Shown: one piece after another, positions 8,801 through 18,224 of the stretch
Layout of the letters: the number at the start of each line of letters is the position of its first letter
Position numbering within the stretch: position 1 is the stretch's first letter
NCBI GenBank assembly: GCA_023205875.1
Contig: CP060759.1
Coordinates: forward strand, 62,001-126,000
Direction: 5' to 3'
Length of the DNA: 64,000 bases
Origin: Chloropicon primus
Taxonomy: Eukaryota; Chlorophyta; Chloropicophyceae; Chloropicales; Chloropicaceae
The notes under the pieces: generated by a model
The model's input: only the letters and a program-made list of their open reading frames with translations
Databases searched by the model: none
What the model was told of the DNA's origin: nothing
Translations under genes and position numbers: made by a program

Positions 8801-10851
8801 AGGATGTGACGGTCATCGACGACGTTTGCTCCATGTTCAGTGATTCCCCAGCCGAAGAGACGCCCGTGTCACTGAAGCTGGCTTGCAGAACTTCCAATGC
8901 TTGTCTTGCGCTCAACACACCGCCGGTCCACAACGCGCTGGAGGACTTGAGTCTCAGCAGAACAGAAGTCAATGTCAGCGTGGCAGCGAGTTTGAACTTT
9001 GAGACGCAAAGCTTTCAGCTCGCCCTCCACGACCCATCTCTGTCGCTTCAGTTCAGGGAATCTCCAGGAGAATCGACCACGGTTTTCCAGGACACAGAAA
9101 TTCTGTTCCACGTCACAACAGACGATGACGAGGGCAAGTGCGTGAAAGTGATCAACGAGGAAGTCACTGTGCTGCTGAACGAGGATTCGCTGACGGGGAC
9201 CTTCCAGCTTGCCGAGTACTTGCTTGAGCACACGAAGAAGTACTTCAAGTCAGAAGCCGGGAAGGGAAGGGGCTCCTCCGCTGCCGAAGGCAGGGATGTG
9301 GCCGCGTACAGAAAACTCAAGATGGAGAGGTTGCGCCTGGAGCAAAAGCTATCGATGGGACCAGATACCCCTTGGGTGATCATTGACGATGCCCTGAGGC
9401 CAAGAAAGGATTCGGACGACAGCATGTCTGATTTCACGGATGTCGAGATAGAGGGCCACTCCTGTATGTACAGTTCGGAGGAGGTGGCGGTTATTGATGA
9501 CTACATTCCCGTTCCGGAGGTCTACGAGGACGAGAGCTTGAACGACGAGGAGCTCTTTGCTAGCCAGGGCTTCCAAAAATCGTTCGGGCATTATCCCGCG
9601 CCCCGATTCCAGTTGATTTCCAAGGTGAAGGCGTTGAACGTTCTCTTCGAGGCATCGAAGACGGCGGTCGCCGAAAGGGACGGGTCAGAAGAGGAGAGGA
9701 GGGAGCCGAGCGTGTACCAAATTCAGTGCAAGCTCGGGGACTCGACCTTCCAATACAGTGTGTTTGGCGGCGGCGAGGACTATGCGTGGCGGACCACCGC
9801 GGCGATCAAGACGATGAGCGTCAAAGAGAGCTTCGAGAACAAGAGCACTTACGCCTTGCACTTGTGGGAGACGGTGCAGCACCCCATCGAAGACAATTCG
9901 TTTGCGCTATCTGCTGCGGTGGACTTGGCGAGGCCCGAGCCGGCCAACCACCTCGAGGACGAGATGAACGTGAAGTTGACGATTCTGCCTCTGAGGGTGC
10001 GCCTGAATCCTAATCTCGTGCACTACTTCGCAGACTTTGCAGCAAAGCTTTCGAGCAAGCTCGCCAACTTTGTGGAGAGCGAGGAAGAGTACTACGACAT
10101 CGTCAGTGAGACTGCGCCGGACACTGTGACCTACGTGAAGACGTGCGACGTTTCCAGCCTGCGCTTGAGGCTGGACTACACCCCCCAGCGCAGCTACTTT
10201 GCGCCCCAATTCCAGAGCAGGAGGGTTCTGATCGACTTGCTGAACTTAGTCCCCTTGCACGGGGTGGAGCTCAGCATGAAGACGGTGCACTCGAAGGACA
10301 TGCTGGGCTTGGGGGCGTGCGTGGAGCAGGTCTTGGGGGAGTGGCTGGAACACGTGGCAAAGTACCAAGCGGGCGAGTTCGTGGTCGGGATCAAGCCCTT
10401 GAAGAGCATCTGCAAGGTGGGGGCTGGAGCGAAGAAGCTCATTACTCTGCCCATGAAGGAGTTCAGAGAGGGAGGGGCCATCACGCACGGGCTGAAGAAG
10501 GGCGCGTCCTCGTTCCTTCACGCCCTCTCCCTCGAAATTCTGCAGCTGGGGGCCAACATCGCGGGGCTTTTGGACGGCGACGAGGAGGGGGCCGATCGGG
10601 ACCAGCCCGCAGACATAAGGCAGGGGCTGAAGCAGGCATCAAGCAGGCTCTCCTCCGGCATGCTGGCCGCGGCGGAGCTCGTTGGTGCGGGGCAGACCTC
10701 CAAGGCCGCCGACCTCAAGGCCGTCGCTGGCGCCACCTTTCGATCCACTGCCGGTGCGATCAAGTGCACTCTCCTCGGAGCCAGGAACTCCCTCGACCCC
10801 GAGAGGTTCCAGAACCAGAAAAAGGAACAGCAAGTCGACCTAAGCTCTTGA
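5806..10851 (+). CDS. ATG2: autophagy lipid-transfer protein ATG2
   Basis: A 1681-residue single-exon gene, close to the usual ATG2 length. Residues 1-100 form the chorein-type N terminus: LKRLYRMVLKPVLGKLL, then LDLAQLDVQFLNGTVELRDL, nearly the ATG2 consensus. Acidic/Ser-rich linkers follow (about 125-165). The C-terminal signature at about 1463-1580 includes RRVLIDLLNLVPLHGVELSM, a Trp in GEWLEHVAKYQ, GIKPLKSICKVGAGAKKL and a Gly-rich HGLKKGASSFLHAL. ATG2 bridges the ER and the growing phagophore with Atg18/WIPI and Atg9 and moves bulk lipid. VPS13 is the other chorein family, but the C terminus and length favour ATG2. Only 126 bp separate its stop from the next gene's ATG, in the same direction. 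Confidence 0.92.
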   Translation: MISRVLQEWVLKRLYRMVLKPVLGKLLSSDLDLAQLDVQFLNGTVELRDLHLNAAYISEHFSKYGLELEEGYIGHARAEIPYYALSSSQIVLCADTIKLKLVPCDKASEEGEESCSSSSGDAKLFEDAASSVDAGEEEEEEDELWASSSDEEGGGSSSLRRRKSVIMSSIEMVAGGLEDFLQKLKIVCSNVEIELAVCSEEEESIRAKARLGVSLKQLSYETKVWDAESDRAAGEATSSSSAPSSRQITFSGLSVAVGIPAAEAVGDPSGSEEEFHDAIGTPTSASGEEAMAAASGGKSVKLLGSEEGEGLDGFVSIRELRGGDDGEGKTHTSIDVQLGSPVVYIRPNSIEGCIRITNEFSRKTASVEVVADPEGGTSGANEGLQKDMVDSVLFPDCKSIAADILPTLIAKSGDDDLGDAPPEALALASSVEEFFDANSRLTASLSASAYGGAQKVFSTVMKVQQEDKVGEDKRRKNELDMVLHLHIDHVSLDLPFEEYCSHRSKEGTGMFLRLSGLEVVKQKYVSDMEVDVNVAYFGVSCYGAPPPEDSKPAERAMVSGLPNGSTFGENGARITPSIHGRRHLVLTSSFDSGTRTEVQYKPHSMEEDEVGKSSRRGLVQVLLQPFWVMLDDGTLGMLVPKALEWVASIQRVVPNGRNEGAVGAGAGPAKGSKGQAPPFVSLNSEHVRIMGLAPREESGGAKDAMIVDIVNRNVNEKMLSVDCASHIEVEAKLSEVSLSLLPDVGRASNIHRVLHMHESSSAGKSSSSTFRILTVLRGKNESDEEEMCSSAWEYLNERFADDATSTLPRRAKAEDESLKDFYLQERAMSKSQTFVHLSCNEVRARLSVEDCCFLTRFLGAYSSILPPGDGGETKSEPKGNFSMLLETSITLEAQSRSSSDGKDPRLYGVTLDGLRLFGSHSNTFNHSMIHLGAHEVVAFSRMASDTTAIVQVHSKPEEGPCLQVSCAAKKGEKDLNKVVVLLVDVKDVSATVPNFLLEEDVTVIDDVCSMFSDSPAEETPVSLKLACRTSNACLALNTPPVHNALEDLSLSRTEVNVSVAASLNFETQSFQLALHDPSLSLQFRESPGESTTVFQDTEILFHVTTDDDEGKCVKVINEEVTVLLNEDSLTGTFQLAEYLLEHTKKYFKSEAGKGRGSSAAEGRDVAAYRKLKMERLRLEQKLSMGPDTPWVIIDDALRPRKDSDDSMSDFTDVEIEGHSCMYSSEEVAVIDDYIPVPEVYEDESLNDEELFASQGFQKSFGHYPAPRFQLISKVKALNVLFEASKTAVAERDGSEEERREPSVYQIQCKLGDSTFQYSVFGGGEDYAWRTTAAIKTMSVKESFENKSTYALHLWETVQHPIEDNSFALSAAVDLARPEPANHLEDEMNVKLTILPLRVRLNPNLVHYFADFAAKLSSKLANFVESEEEYYDIVSETAPDTVTYVKTCDVSSLRLRLDYTPQRSYFAPQFQSRRVLIDLLNLVPLHGVELSMKTVHSKDMLGLGACVEQVLGEWLEHVAKYQAGEFVVGIKPLKSICKVGAGAKKLITLPMKEFREGGAITHGLKKGASSFLHALSLEILQLGANIAGLLDGDEEGADRDQPADIRQGLKQASSRLSSGMLAAAELVGAGQTSKAADLKAVAGATFRSTAGAIKCTLLGARNSLDPERFQNQKKEQQVDLSS

Positions 10852-10865
10852 CTTCACTTGGTTTT

Positions 10866-10885
10866 AATCCATCCATCCATCCATC
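10866..10885. repeat. 4-bp repeat (ATCC)n in 3' UTR
   Basis: About five ATCC units just after the ATG2 stop. A similar ATTC/ATCC run occurs at 58197-58221. These are simple-sequence expansions. Confidence 0.7.
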
Positions 10886-10977
10886 TCTGCTGATCCTACT
10901 CATCGACGAAGTTTAAGTTTTCGCGAGGGGAAATAGGTTTTTTTCGCTTTTGGAGGGAGAGCAGAGCATTGACGACG

Positions 10978-13900
10978 ATGGCCGGCCCGGCCTCCACGAG
11001 CTATGGAAGGGAGGACGACGACGAGCTGGTGGTGCTGTTGGGGGAGGGCGACCTCGAGGCGAAGGCGGAGGTCATCCTGAGACTCTCTCCGCAATCGGAG
11101 GTCGACAAGAAGCGGAAAGCATGTATCCTCCACAAGGTCTACCGTCGGCTCGAAAAGGAAATCAGGAAGCTCACGACGAAGAAGGGGACCAGCACGGGGT
11201 GGGACAACACAATACGGACGACATTGGAGGTGGTGGAGTGGTCCTACGATAGGTACGGCGGGGACGACGTCGGGGAGGATGCGGAGTGGCGGAGGGAGGG
11301 GGAGAGGGAGGTGCCGGGGCTCCTGGCAACGACCCACCGGGTCATCAAGGAGAACGCTTACGTCCGCTCCGATTTCTCAAAGGGAACGACTTGCCTTGTG
11401 ATCCAGCTGCTTCACATCCTGCGCAAGGCCTTTGGTCAGATCCCAGACCCCTCGCTGGACGAAATTTCTCGCTCCTGCCTCAATGGGAGCTTGGTGGAGG
11501 CCGAGTTGGAAACACTCCTGGAGCAGTTCTCGGGCTGTGTGACCTCGCAAGTCTTGTCTTGCCTCTGCTCGATACTCAGGACCGTGGCCGCGTTCACGTG
11601 CACGGTGAAGGAGGCTTGGCAGTGGGTGTCGGAGACGAGGGAGCTGGCCAACTTGGGACCCAAGGAGGCGGCCGCGTGGCGCTTGCTTCTGCTGTCCGTG
11701 ATGAACAGGGTGTTGAAAGACGTCAGGGCGATGGAGCCGGGGAGCGCCTTTGCCCTCTCGGGGTCTTTGGGTGGCATCATCTGCGACGGCTGTGCCAAGT
11801 GGCCCTTCAACAACGGGTTCTGCTTCCTCACTCAAATTTGCATAGACAGGCTCGGCGCCAGCAGCGTCGACTACAAGCCTCGCTTGTTTACTTTTGTGAC
11901 CTCGGATGGCCAGGGGATCGAAGGGTTCTTCGAAGGCCCGTTCCTCGCGGTGGTGTTTCACACGGGGAGGACGGCGAGGTCCGAGGTAGTGCACTTCAAG
12001 CACGCCTTCCGACCCAGGTCGTGGTACTCGGTGGCGATCCAGGTGGAGAAGCCAAGTCTGGTGAAGGGAGGGAAGTCCAAGCTCGCACTGTGGGTGGACG
12101 GAAACCTGATGGACGCCCACAGCGTGGACTACAAGAAGATTCACAAGCCCCTCAGCGCGTTTTGTATTGGCACGAGGCCTCCCGCGATCAGGGGAAACCA
12201 CTCGTTCTTGAGCGACGCGGACGACAGCCTTAGATTCAACTTGAAGGGCTTCCTGGGGCCTGTGCACGTCTACCATCACAACCTTTCCGACTCTTACCTG
12301 AAGAGGATGGTCGGCAACGAGGCGCACTGCCTGCCGAACCATGTGCTCAGGGTAACGAGCACAAGCGCGTTGGGGAGCAGCCTGGGAAGGAGGAGGTCCT
12401 TCAGCGGCGACGCAAAGGGTCTGTTCTCCAATTTACTGGCTTTCTACCATCCTCTCCTGGTCAGGGGATCTGTGTGCCCAAACGCGGTTGGGCTGGACTT
12501 TCACACCCTCTCGGACTCGCGACAAAATCAGGCGCACTTGTCCGCCTCTGTCACGGTCTGCCGCAGGGTCCTCGCCACCTCGAGCTTTGCGGCCTGTGGC
12601 GAGCACATCCCTCGCCTTCTGATCTCCATCCTGAGCGAGAAAGCCTTCTGGAAGGATGACGCAAGGAGCGACACGGAGGACGTCAGTATGGTCGGGATTG
12701 CGTCGCACGTCTTGTCCACACTCGCCTCGGCGTCAATTCCCAGCGGAGGCAGCGAGGAGTACCTCGGGAAAAACTTTCCACTCTTGCTCTCTGGAGTGCT
12801 GCTTCAAGTTGTCGACCGGCTTACCGAGGAGGACAAGTTGGCTGTCGGGGGCATCACAGGTCTCTTGTCCTCCTTGTCAGACTTCATGGACAAGACAAAG
12901 ATATGGAAAGACTTTTGTGAATACCTGCTTTTCAACAGAAGGATCTGGGAGAGTGCTCCGGGCGAGTGCAAGGTCCAAATGATATACATCATAGGTCGCT
13001 ACTGCGAGAGGTTCCCGACAGAGATGCTCGAGATGGGGGTCGCTCAGCCGATATTCTGCTACCTGAGCGAGTGCACGTTTGAGCACAAGAAGCAGAAACT
13101 CACGAAAGAGATCTTCAACGCGACTTACACGGCAGTGGCCAAGTGCATCAAGGTGCTCGTTCTGGAGGGAGGTCCAGGCTTCCTGCAGGAGGTGATCGGG
13201 TCGTGCGTGGCGTACATGTCCTCCCTCAGTTCCACCGTTGAACTGGAACATCTGATCTTGATCTTCGAGGAAATTCTCGGAGAGGCCGGGGGTGAGCTGC
13301 AAAGGATGATCTCCAAGATGCTGATCCAGGAGAAGTTTGTGGAGATCACCCTCAACGTCTTGTCCCTCCAGGATGACAAGAACTCGCAGCATTTTTGCGA
13401 GATGGTCATGGTCCACACCATCCCCCTGTTCAGCAAAATACTCACGTATAGCCAGAGGGAAGCAGAGTCCCAGTTCGCGGAGACTTATTACACGATGTCC
13501 ACTCTGATACGCATGGTAGTGTTCTCGAAGGAGACTTCCTCGTTTGTCGGCAAAAGGGAGTACTGCAGTATCCTCTGTTCTTCCTTGGCAAATCTCGAGG
13601 ACTCGAAGTCTTACAGCAGGGAGCAGGTTCTCTCTGGGACGTGTGTGCTGAAGAACATGATGTTTTTGTCGCCCTTCATTCTTGGTCTTCACAAGCTAGA
13701 ATTTGAGATCCAGGAAGCCATGCTCCATGATCTGACGTTTTTGTTCTGCACCAACGCGGAGAACAGAAGGGTCTTCACGGCTTGGGACGAGTGGTATGTC
13801 AGCATGCTTCTCGTGTACCTGTACGCATGGTCCAACGAGAAGGAGGGCATCATGGACTCGTGCATCAACTTGATTCAAGTGCTTGCTCAGCACGCCTACA

Positions 13901-16900
13901 GAGGACACGGGTTTTTCCTCTTTGCCCACCAGGTTCTTTGCTCCACGCTCGTCTTGAAAACTGACCTGTACAAGGATTACCTCGGTGAGCTGGGGGGTTC
14001 AAACGTCTACGATGAGATTGATGCCATGACAAGCTCAGTCATGAAGCAACTCCTTTCGTTTGCTATGGAGGACTTGATTATCGACCAGAAGCCGAAAGTC
14101 CTGCCAAAGGTCGAGCTCTGCGAATTGAATAGCTTGATCCTTCTGATTTTGATCGATCGGTACTATTCCTTCATGTCCCTGTGTTCAGAGGACGGAGGTC
14201 ACTTTGATATCAGTGTACTGTCAGAATTTGCGAGCCTTGATGATTGGGTGGACGTCAAAGATGCAGCAGCGGCGGAGGGAGGGGGGTCTCTGACTGAGTC
14301 GATGGAGATGGGGCCCAACGAGGTTGCCGGGTTAATCATCCGACAGGTCATTGAGAGGGCTCCTGTGATCCCCGAGAGGAACAAGTTGGATTTGCTTTGT
14401 ACGTACGGTTCCAATCGCATCATTGAGAACGTGCTTGGTGAGCTGGGAAAGATGTTTCACATGAGCCAAAACGTGGACGTCAACATCCTCAACCTAGCCC
14501 TGAAGAACTTGGAAATTCTCCTCAAGAAGGAAAACATAGTGAAGCACATCCATCGAGATAGGGCGTCACATCTTATTTTGGTGCCCCTCACCCGACTCAT
14601 TCTGGTGTCGTTGAGACTGAGTACCCCGGAGCAAAAAGCGGACTTGTATCACCTTGCTTTCCTGGAGAAGCTTGTTTCCAACATCTTGTCCGATAGCAGT
14701 GATATGTGTCAGGCGATTTCGTTTGCGCTTACAGTAATCATCTACGAGGAGGTGATCCTTTCGTTGGAAGACTCTGGCTATCCCCTCAAAGAGGTTCTGG
14801 TGATCCTGATGAAGCTCGTACAGAAGTGGCAGACGCTGCTTCAAGACAACCTTCTCCAAGACTCGCAGAAAGCGAGGCGAATTCACGAGAACACAAAGAT
14901 CAACTCTCTGCCAGCTCCCTTGCTGTTGGCGCAGCAAAACTTGCTTTCCATCAGTTCTGGAGCGATCAAGAAGACTTTGGATGACGTTTTGGTGGTCCAA
15001 AAATCTGTCCTGGGAAGCACGGAGCTGAGCGCGGCTCTGAACAATCTGCTGACGACGCACGAGATCAAGCAAACGTACCACTTTCACGAAACCTTCCTGA
15101 GCAGAATTTTTCTGGATATGGACAAGGGCGTCCTGCTCAAGGAGTCTGTGGTGAAGGCGTTGGCAAACATTGTGAAGGAGAAGAAATCTCAGAACTCTGC
15201 GACGCTGCACCAAATGGAGCTTGCCAATCAAGAGAAGCTTGAGCTGTCAACCACTCTCCTCTTGAAGCTCTTGAAGAAAACTTCATTCGTGGAGCAGTCT
15301 TCCTACGCTTCAGTCTCCGAGGAACTCCGGGATGGCCAAAACAATTGGAAGGTTGAAAAGGTGGAGAACTCCTGCAGAAAGAGAAGTCGGCTCACGCTGT
15401 GCACGAAGAAAGCTGACTATCAGCCAGCGAGCGAGAAAGCAGCAGCCAAGGAAGACAAGAGCATAATGAATCTGTCGAACCTCCTGCCAGTCTACAAAGG
15501 AGTGCCTTTCTTTGAGGACGAGGAGGATGAGGATGGGTCACAAAGCGGCAACTCGAGTCCGCGGAGTACATCCGTCTTGACGTCCCCAGGAGGAACCCAG
15601 AGAGGCCTCGAAGAGAGGAAGAACTTGAAATTTGAAGCTTTTGCGCTTCTGGTCACCCCCAAGGGAACGAGTTTGGGCTGGATAGACATATGTAAGAACT
15701 CCGTTTTCTTTACTTACGTCGACACAGAAGAGGAAATAGCAGTCTACGAGGAAGAGGGGAAAACTCTGCCAATGTCCTACATGAGGTCCTTCGTGAACGA
15801 GGAGAGCGTCCACAAAGAGAAATCCTTGGAATGGGATTTGGATTCGCTGAGCCTCATTTTGGTTCGGCGCTACTGCCTCAGGAGGAGCGCCATCGAAATG
15901 TTTCATGCAGATCGAACAAGCTACTTTTTTGACTTCGGCAGCCCTGACCTGAGGCAGAAAGCTTATCAGGTGCTTGTCTCGATGAAGCCCCAAAATTTGC
16001 ACCCTTTGTGTTACCACTCTCAAAATCCTGAGAAGCTTGTCAAGAAATCAGAGATAACGGAGCAGTGGGTGAGGCGTGAGATCTCGAACTTCGAGTACTT
16101 GATGCACTTGAACACCTTTGCTGGTCGATCCTACAACGACATCACTCAGTACCCAGTCTTTCCTTGGGTTTTGAGTGACTACAAGAGCGAAAAGATAGAC
16201 TTGAATGACGCGAGCGTTTTCCGCGATCTGTCGAGGCCCGTTGGCGCGTTGAACGAAGAGCGACTGAAAAAGTTTGTCGAGAGGTACAACTCGTTTGAGG
16301 ACGAGATCATGCCAAAGTTTCACTACGGCTCGCACTACTCTTCCTCGGGTATTGTCTTGTACTACCTGCTCAGGCTCGAGCCCTTCGCAGGGCTGGCAGT
16401 ATCCCTGCAGGGGGGGAAGTTCGACCATGCAGACAGGTTGTTCGACGATCTGCCGGGGACTTGGGAAGGCGTTCTCAGTGACATGTCGGACGTGAAGGAG
16501 TTGATCCCCGAATTTTACTACTGTCCTGAAATTCTGAGGAATGTAAACAACTTCAATCTGGGTACGAGGCAGGACGGAAAAGTGCTGGGGGATGTCTCCT
16601 TGCCGCCGTGGGCGTCCGACGCGGCTGACTTCATTTCGAAGCACCAGCAAGCGCTTGAGAGTGAGTACGTTAGCAGCCACCTCCACGAGTGGATTGACTT
16701 GGTTTTTGGCTGCAAGCAGCGCGGAGAACAAGCCGTTGAGGCTTGCAATGTCTTCTTCTACATGACGTACGAAGGTCAGGTCGACATTGACGCTATAACT
16801 GACCCCATGCAGCAGAAGGCGGCACTGGATCAAATCGCGCACTTTGGTCAGACGCCATATCAGCTCTTCAAGGCAGGGCACCCATGCCGGATGCCGATAG

Positions 16901-18153
16901 AGGAGTGCATTTGTCCCCTGTTCGCCACACCAGCAGCAGTGAAATCGTATGAAGTGGATGCGGGCAACAGCGAGAGGACGTCAATAGGGCAGATGAGACT
17001 GACGAATGAATCGATTGTGATGATGAGCTCCTTGTATCCGTACCAAGTGACAGTCATGGACTTTCAAGCGAACACTCCGGACAGCTCGGGTCTTCCGTTC
17101 AGCGGGAAGTCAAAGGCAAAAGCATTCACAGCAATTTCGACGCTCACCCGGAAGCTTTCGGCAGTGACCAACTTGCTTGACTCTGGATTAAGTGCGTGGT
17201 CCTCGGGGCTGGATATGAACTTGAATTTCAAGGACTGCACTGCGATATCTGAGGACGGCCGTTACATTTTCAGCTGCGGGTACCTCGACTACACGATACG
17301 GTTCTGTGACAGTCACAGCGGAAGATCAATCGAAGTGCTGAGAGGCATGGTGCAACCTACTTGCCTGAAGCTTTCCCAGTGCGGCTCAATACTTGTAGTA
17401 GGGTTCAGAAACTCCACCGTGGGTGTGTGGGTAGTCCAGCCGGGCTTGAAGTCCGCCACGGAAAAAGTGAGTGGCATGACGAGCAACATGGATAGCTTCT
17501 TCTTTAACAGCGTCTCTTTCGCGGACTGGCTGTTGAAAGAGAAGAGGGATGACCTAGGCTACCAGAACTTGGTCTTTGTCAACACCCTGTCCTTCTGTTG
17601 TGGCGCCGTAAGGTGCGTCGACGTGAATACCGATTTGGACACCGTAGTGGCATTGACGTACGAAAGGGAGCTCATTTACCACAGCCTCTCGAAGTCCACG
17701 TTCACAAAAGTGAACGACGTCGAAGCGGACAGTGTCATGATATCCAACGAGAATTTCGTGGTGGCCACGAATCCTAAGAATGGCAGCGTCAGTTGTTTCT
17801 CCATGAACGGGCTCTTGCTGCGAACGATCACCGTCCCTACCCTCAGCCACTTGGAGCCACAGGCTATGTCGAACCGGGGGAAATACCTCGCTCTGAGCGG
17901 ATCAATCCCAAACAAGGCCGACAAAGTCTGCAAAGTTCTCGTGTACAATTTGTTGTCCATGGAGCTCACGTTCGAGCACGATCTGGAAAACTTCGTGGCA
18001 AGCTGCGCTTTCAGCAGCGATGACACCAACCTAGTCGCCGTCCTTGATGCAGGAGAAGTGATGGTGTTCACGGACCCGGCCACAAGCTTGAAGCTCGTTG
18101 ATCAAATGCTGAGACTTGGTTGGCAAGAGAGTGGCCTCGAGGCTCTGCAGTAA
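10978..18153 (+). CDS. BEACH-domain protein (neurobeachin/LRBA/SPIRRIG type)
   Basis: A 2391-residue protein in one exon; the ATG at 10978 was chosen over an in-frame TTG three codons earlier. Order: helical armadillo-like N terminus; a concanavalin-A-like lectin domain at about 280-405; long helical repeats; an acidic/Ser patch near 1510-1530; PH-BEACH at about 1549-1670; BEACH at about 1690-1970, with FEYLMHLNTFAGRSYNDI, QYPVFPWVLSDY and FHYGSHYSSSGIVLYYLLRL; and WD40 repeats from about 2085. Such proteins are large scaffolds for vesicle traffic, membrane fusion and, in plants (SPIRRIG), endosome or P-body function. The lectin-PH-BEACH-WD40 order fits the neurobeachin/SPIRRIG class rather than FAN or ALFY with FYVE. 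A TGTAA at 18172-18176 follows the stop. Confidence 0.95.
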   Translation: MAGPASTSYGREDDDELVVLLGEGDLEAKAEVILRLSPQSEVDKKRKACILHKVYRRLEKEIRKLTTKKGTSTGWDNTIRTTLEVVEWSYDRYGGDDVGEDAEWRREGEREVPGLLATTHRVIKENAYVRSDFSKGTTCLVIQLLHILRKAFGQIPDPSLDEISRSCLNGSLVEAELETLLEQFSGCVTSQVLSCLCSILRTVAAFTCTVKEAWQWVSETRELANLGPKEAAAWRLLLLSVMNRVLKDVRAMEPGSAFALSGSLGGIICDGCAKWPFNNGFCFLTQICIDRLGASSVDYKPRLFTFVTSDGQGIEGFFEGPFLAVVFHTGRTARSEVVHFKHAFRPRSWYSVAIQVEKPSLVKGGKSKLALWVDGNLMDAHSVDYKKIHKPLSAFCIGTRPPAIRGNHSFLSDADDSLRFNLKGFLGPVHVYHHNLSDSYLKRMVGNEAHCLPNHVLRVTSTSALGSSLGRRRSFSGDAKGLFSNLLAFYHPLLVRGSVCPNAVGLDFHTLSDSRQNQAHLSASVTVCRRVLATSSFAACGEHIPRLLISILSEKAFWKDDARSDTEDVSMVGIASHVLSTLASASIPSGGSEEYLGKNFPLLLSGVLLQVVDRLTEEDKLAVGGITGLLSSLSDFMDKTKIWKDFCEYLLFNRRIWESAPGECKVQMIYIIGRYCERFPTEMLEMGVAQPIFCYLSECTFEHKKQKLTKEIFNATYTAVAKCIKVLVLEGGPGFLQEVIGSCVAYMSSLSSTVELEHLILIFEEILGEAGGELQRMISKMLIQEKFVEITLNVLSLQDDKNSQHFCEMVMVHTIPLFSKILTYSQREAESQFAETYYTMSTLIRMVVFSKETSSFVGKREYCSILCSSLANLEDSKSYSREQVLSGTCVLKNMMFLSPFILGLHKLEFEIQEAMLHDLTFLFCTNAENRRVFTAWDEWYVSMLLVYLYAWSNEKEGIMDSCINLIQVLAQHAYRGHGFFLFAHQVLCSTLVLKTDLYKDYLGELGGSNVYDEIDAMTSSVMKQLLSFAMEDLIIDQKPKVLPKVELCELNSLILLILIDRYYSFMSLCSEDGGHFDISVLSEFASLDDWVDVKDAAAAEGGGSLTESMEMGPNEVAGLIIRQVIERAPVIPERNKLDLLCTYGSNRIIENVLGELGKMFHMSQNVDVNILNLALKNLEILLKKENIVKHIHRDRASHLILVPLTRLILVSLRLSTPEQKADLYHLAFLEKLVSNILSDSSDMCQAISFALTVIIYEEVILSLEDSGYPLKEVLVILMKLVQKWQTLLQDNLLQDSQKARRIHENTKINSLPAPLLLAQQNLLSISSGAIKKTLDDVLVVQKSVLGSTELSAALNNLLTTHEIKQTYHFHETFLSRIFLDMDKGVLLKESVVKALANIVKEKKSQNSATLHQMELANQEKLELSTTLLLKLLKKTSFVEQSSYASVSEELRDGQNNWKVEKVENSCRKRSRLTLCTKKADYQPASEKAAAKEDKSIMNLSNLLPVYKGVPFFEDEEDEDGSQSGNSSPRSTSVLTSPGGTQRGLEERKNLKFEAFALLVTPKGTSLGWIDICKNSVFFTYVDTEEEIAVYEEEGKTLPMSYMRSFVNEESVHKEKSLEWDLDSLSLILVRRYCLRRSAIEMFHADRTSYFFDFGSPDLRQKAYQVLVSMKPQNLHPLCYHSQNPEKLVKKSEITEQWVRREISNFEYLMHLNTFAGRSYNDITQYPVFPWVLSDYKSEKIDLNDASVFRDLSRPVGALNEERLKKFVERYNSFEDEIMPKFHYGSHYSSSGIVLYYLLRLEPFAGLAVSLQGGKFDHADRLFDDLPGTWEGVLSDMSDVKELIPEFYYCPEILRNVNNFNLGTRQDGKVLGDVSLPPWASDAADFISKHQQALESEYVSSHLHEWIDLVFGCKQRGEQAVEACNVFFYMTYEGQVDIDAITDPMQQKAALDQIAHFGQTPYQLFKAGHPCRMPIEECICPLFATPAAVKSYEVDAGNSERTSIGQMRLTNESIVMMSSLYPYQVTVMDFQANTPDSSGLPFSGKSKAKAFTAISTLTRKLSAVTNLLDSGLSAWSSGLDMNLNFKDCTAISEDGRYIFSCGYLDYTIRFCDSHSGRSIEVLRGMVQPTCLKLSQCGSILVVGFRNSTVGVWVVQPGLKSATEKVSGMTSNMDSFFFNSVSFADWLLKEKRDDLGYQNLVFVNTLSFCCGAVRCVDVNTDLDTVVALTYERELIYHSLSKSTFTKVNDVEADSVMISNENFVVATNPKNGSVSCFSMNGLLLRTITVPTLSHLEPQAMSNRGKYLALSGSIPNKADKVCKVLVYNLLSMELTFEHDLENFVASCAFSSDDTNLVAVLDAGEVMVFTDPATSLKLVDQMLRLGWQESGLEALQ

Positions 18154-18224
18154 TCTATTTTTTTGAGTAAATGTAAATTATGTACAAAAAGCAAGCTGGA
18201 TGATGAACTAGAGCCCGAACCCCA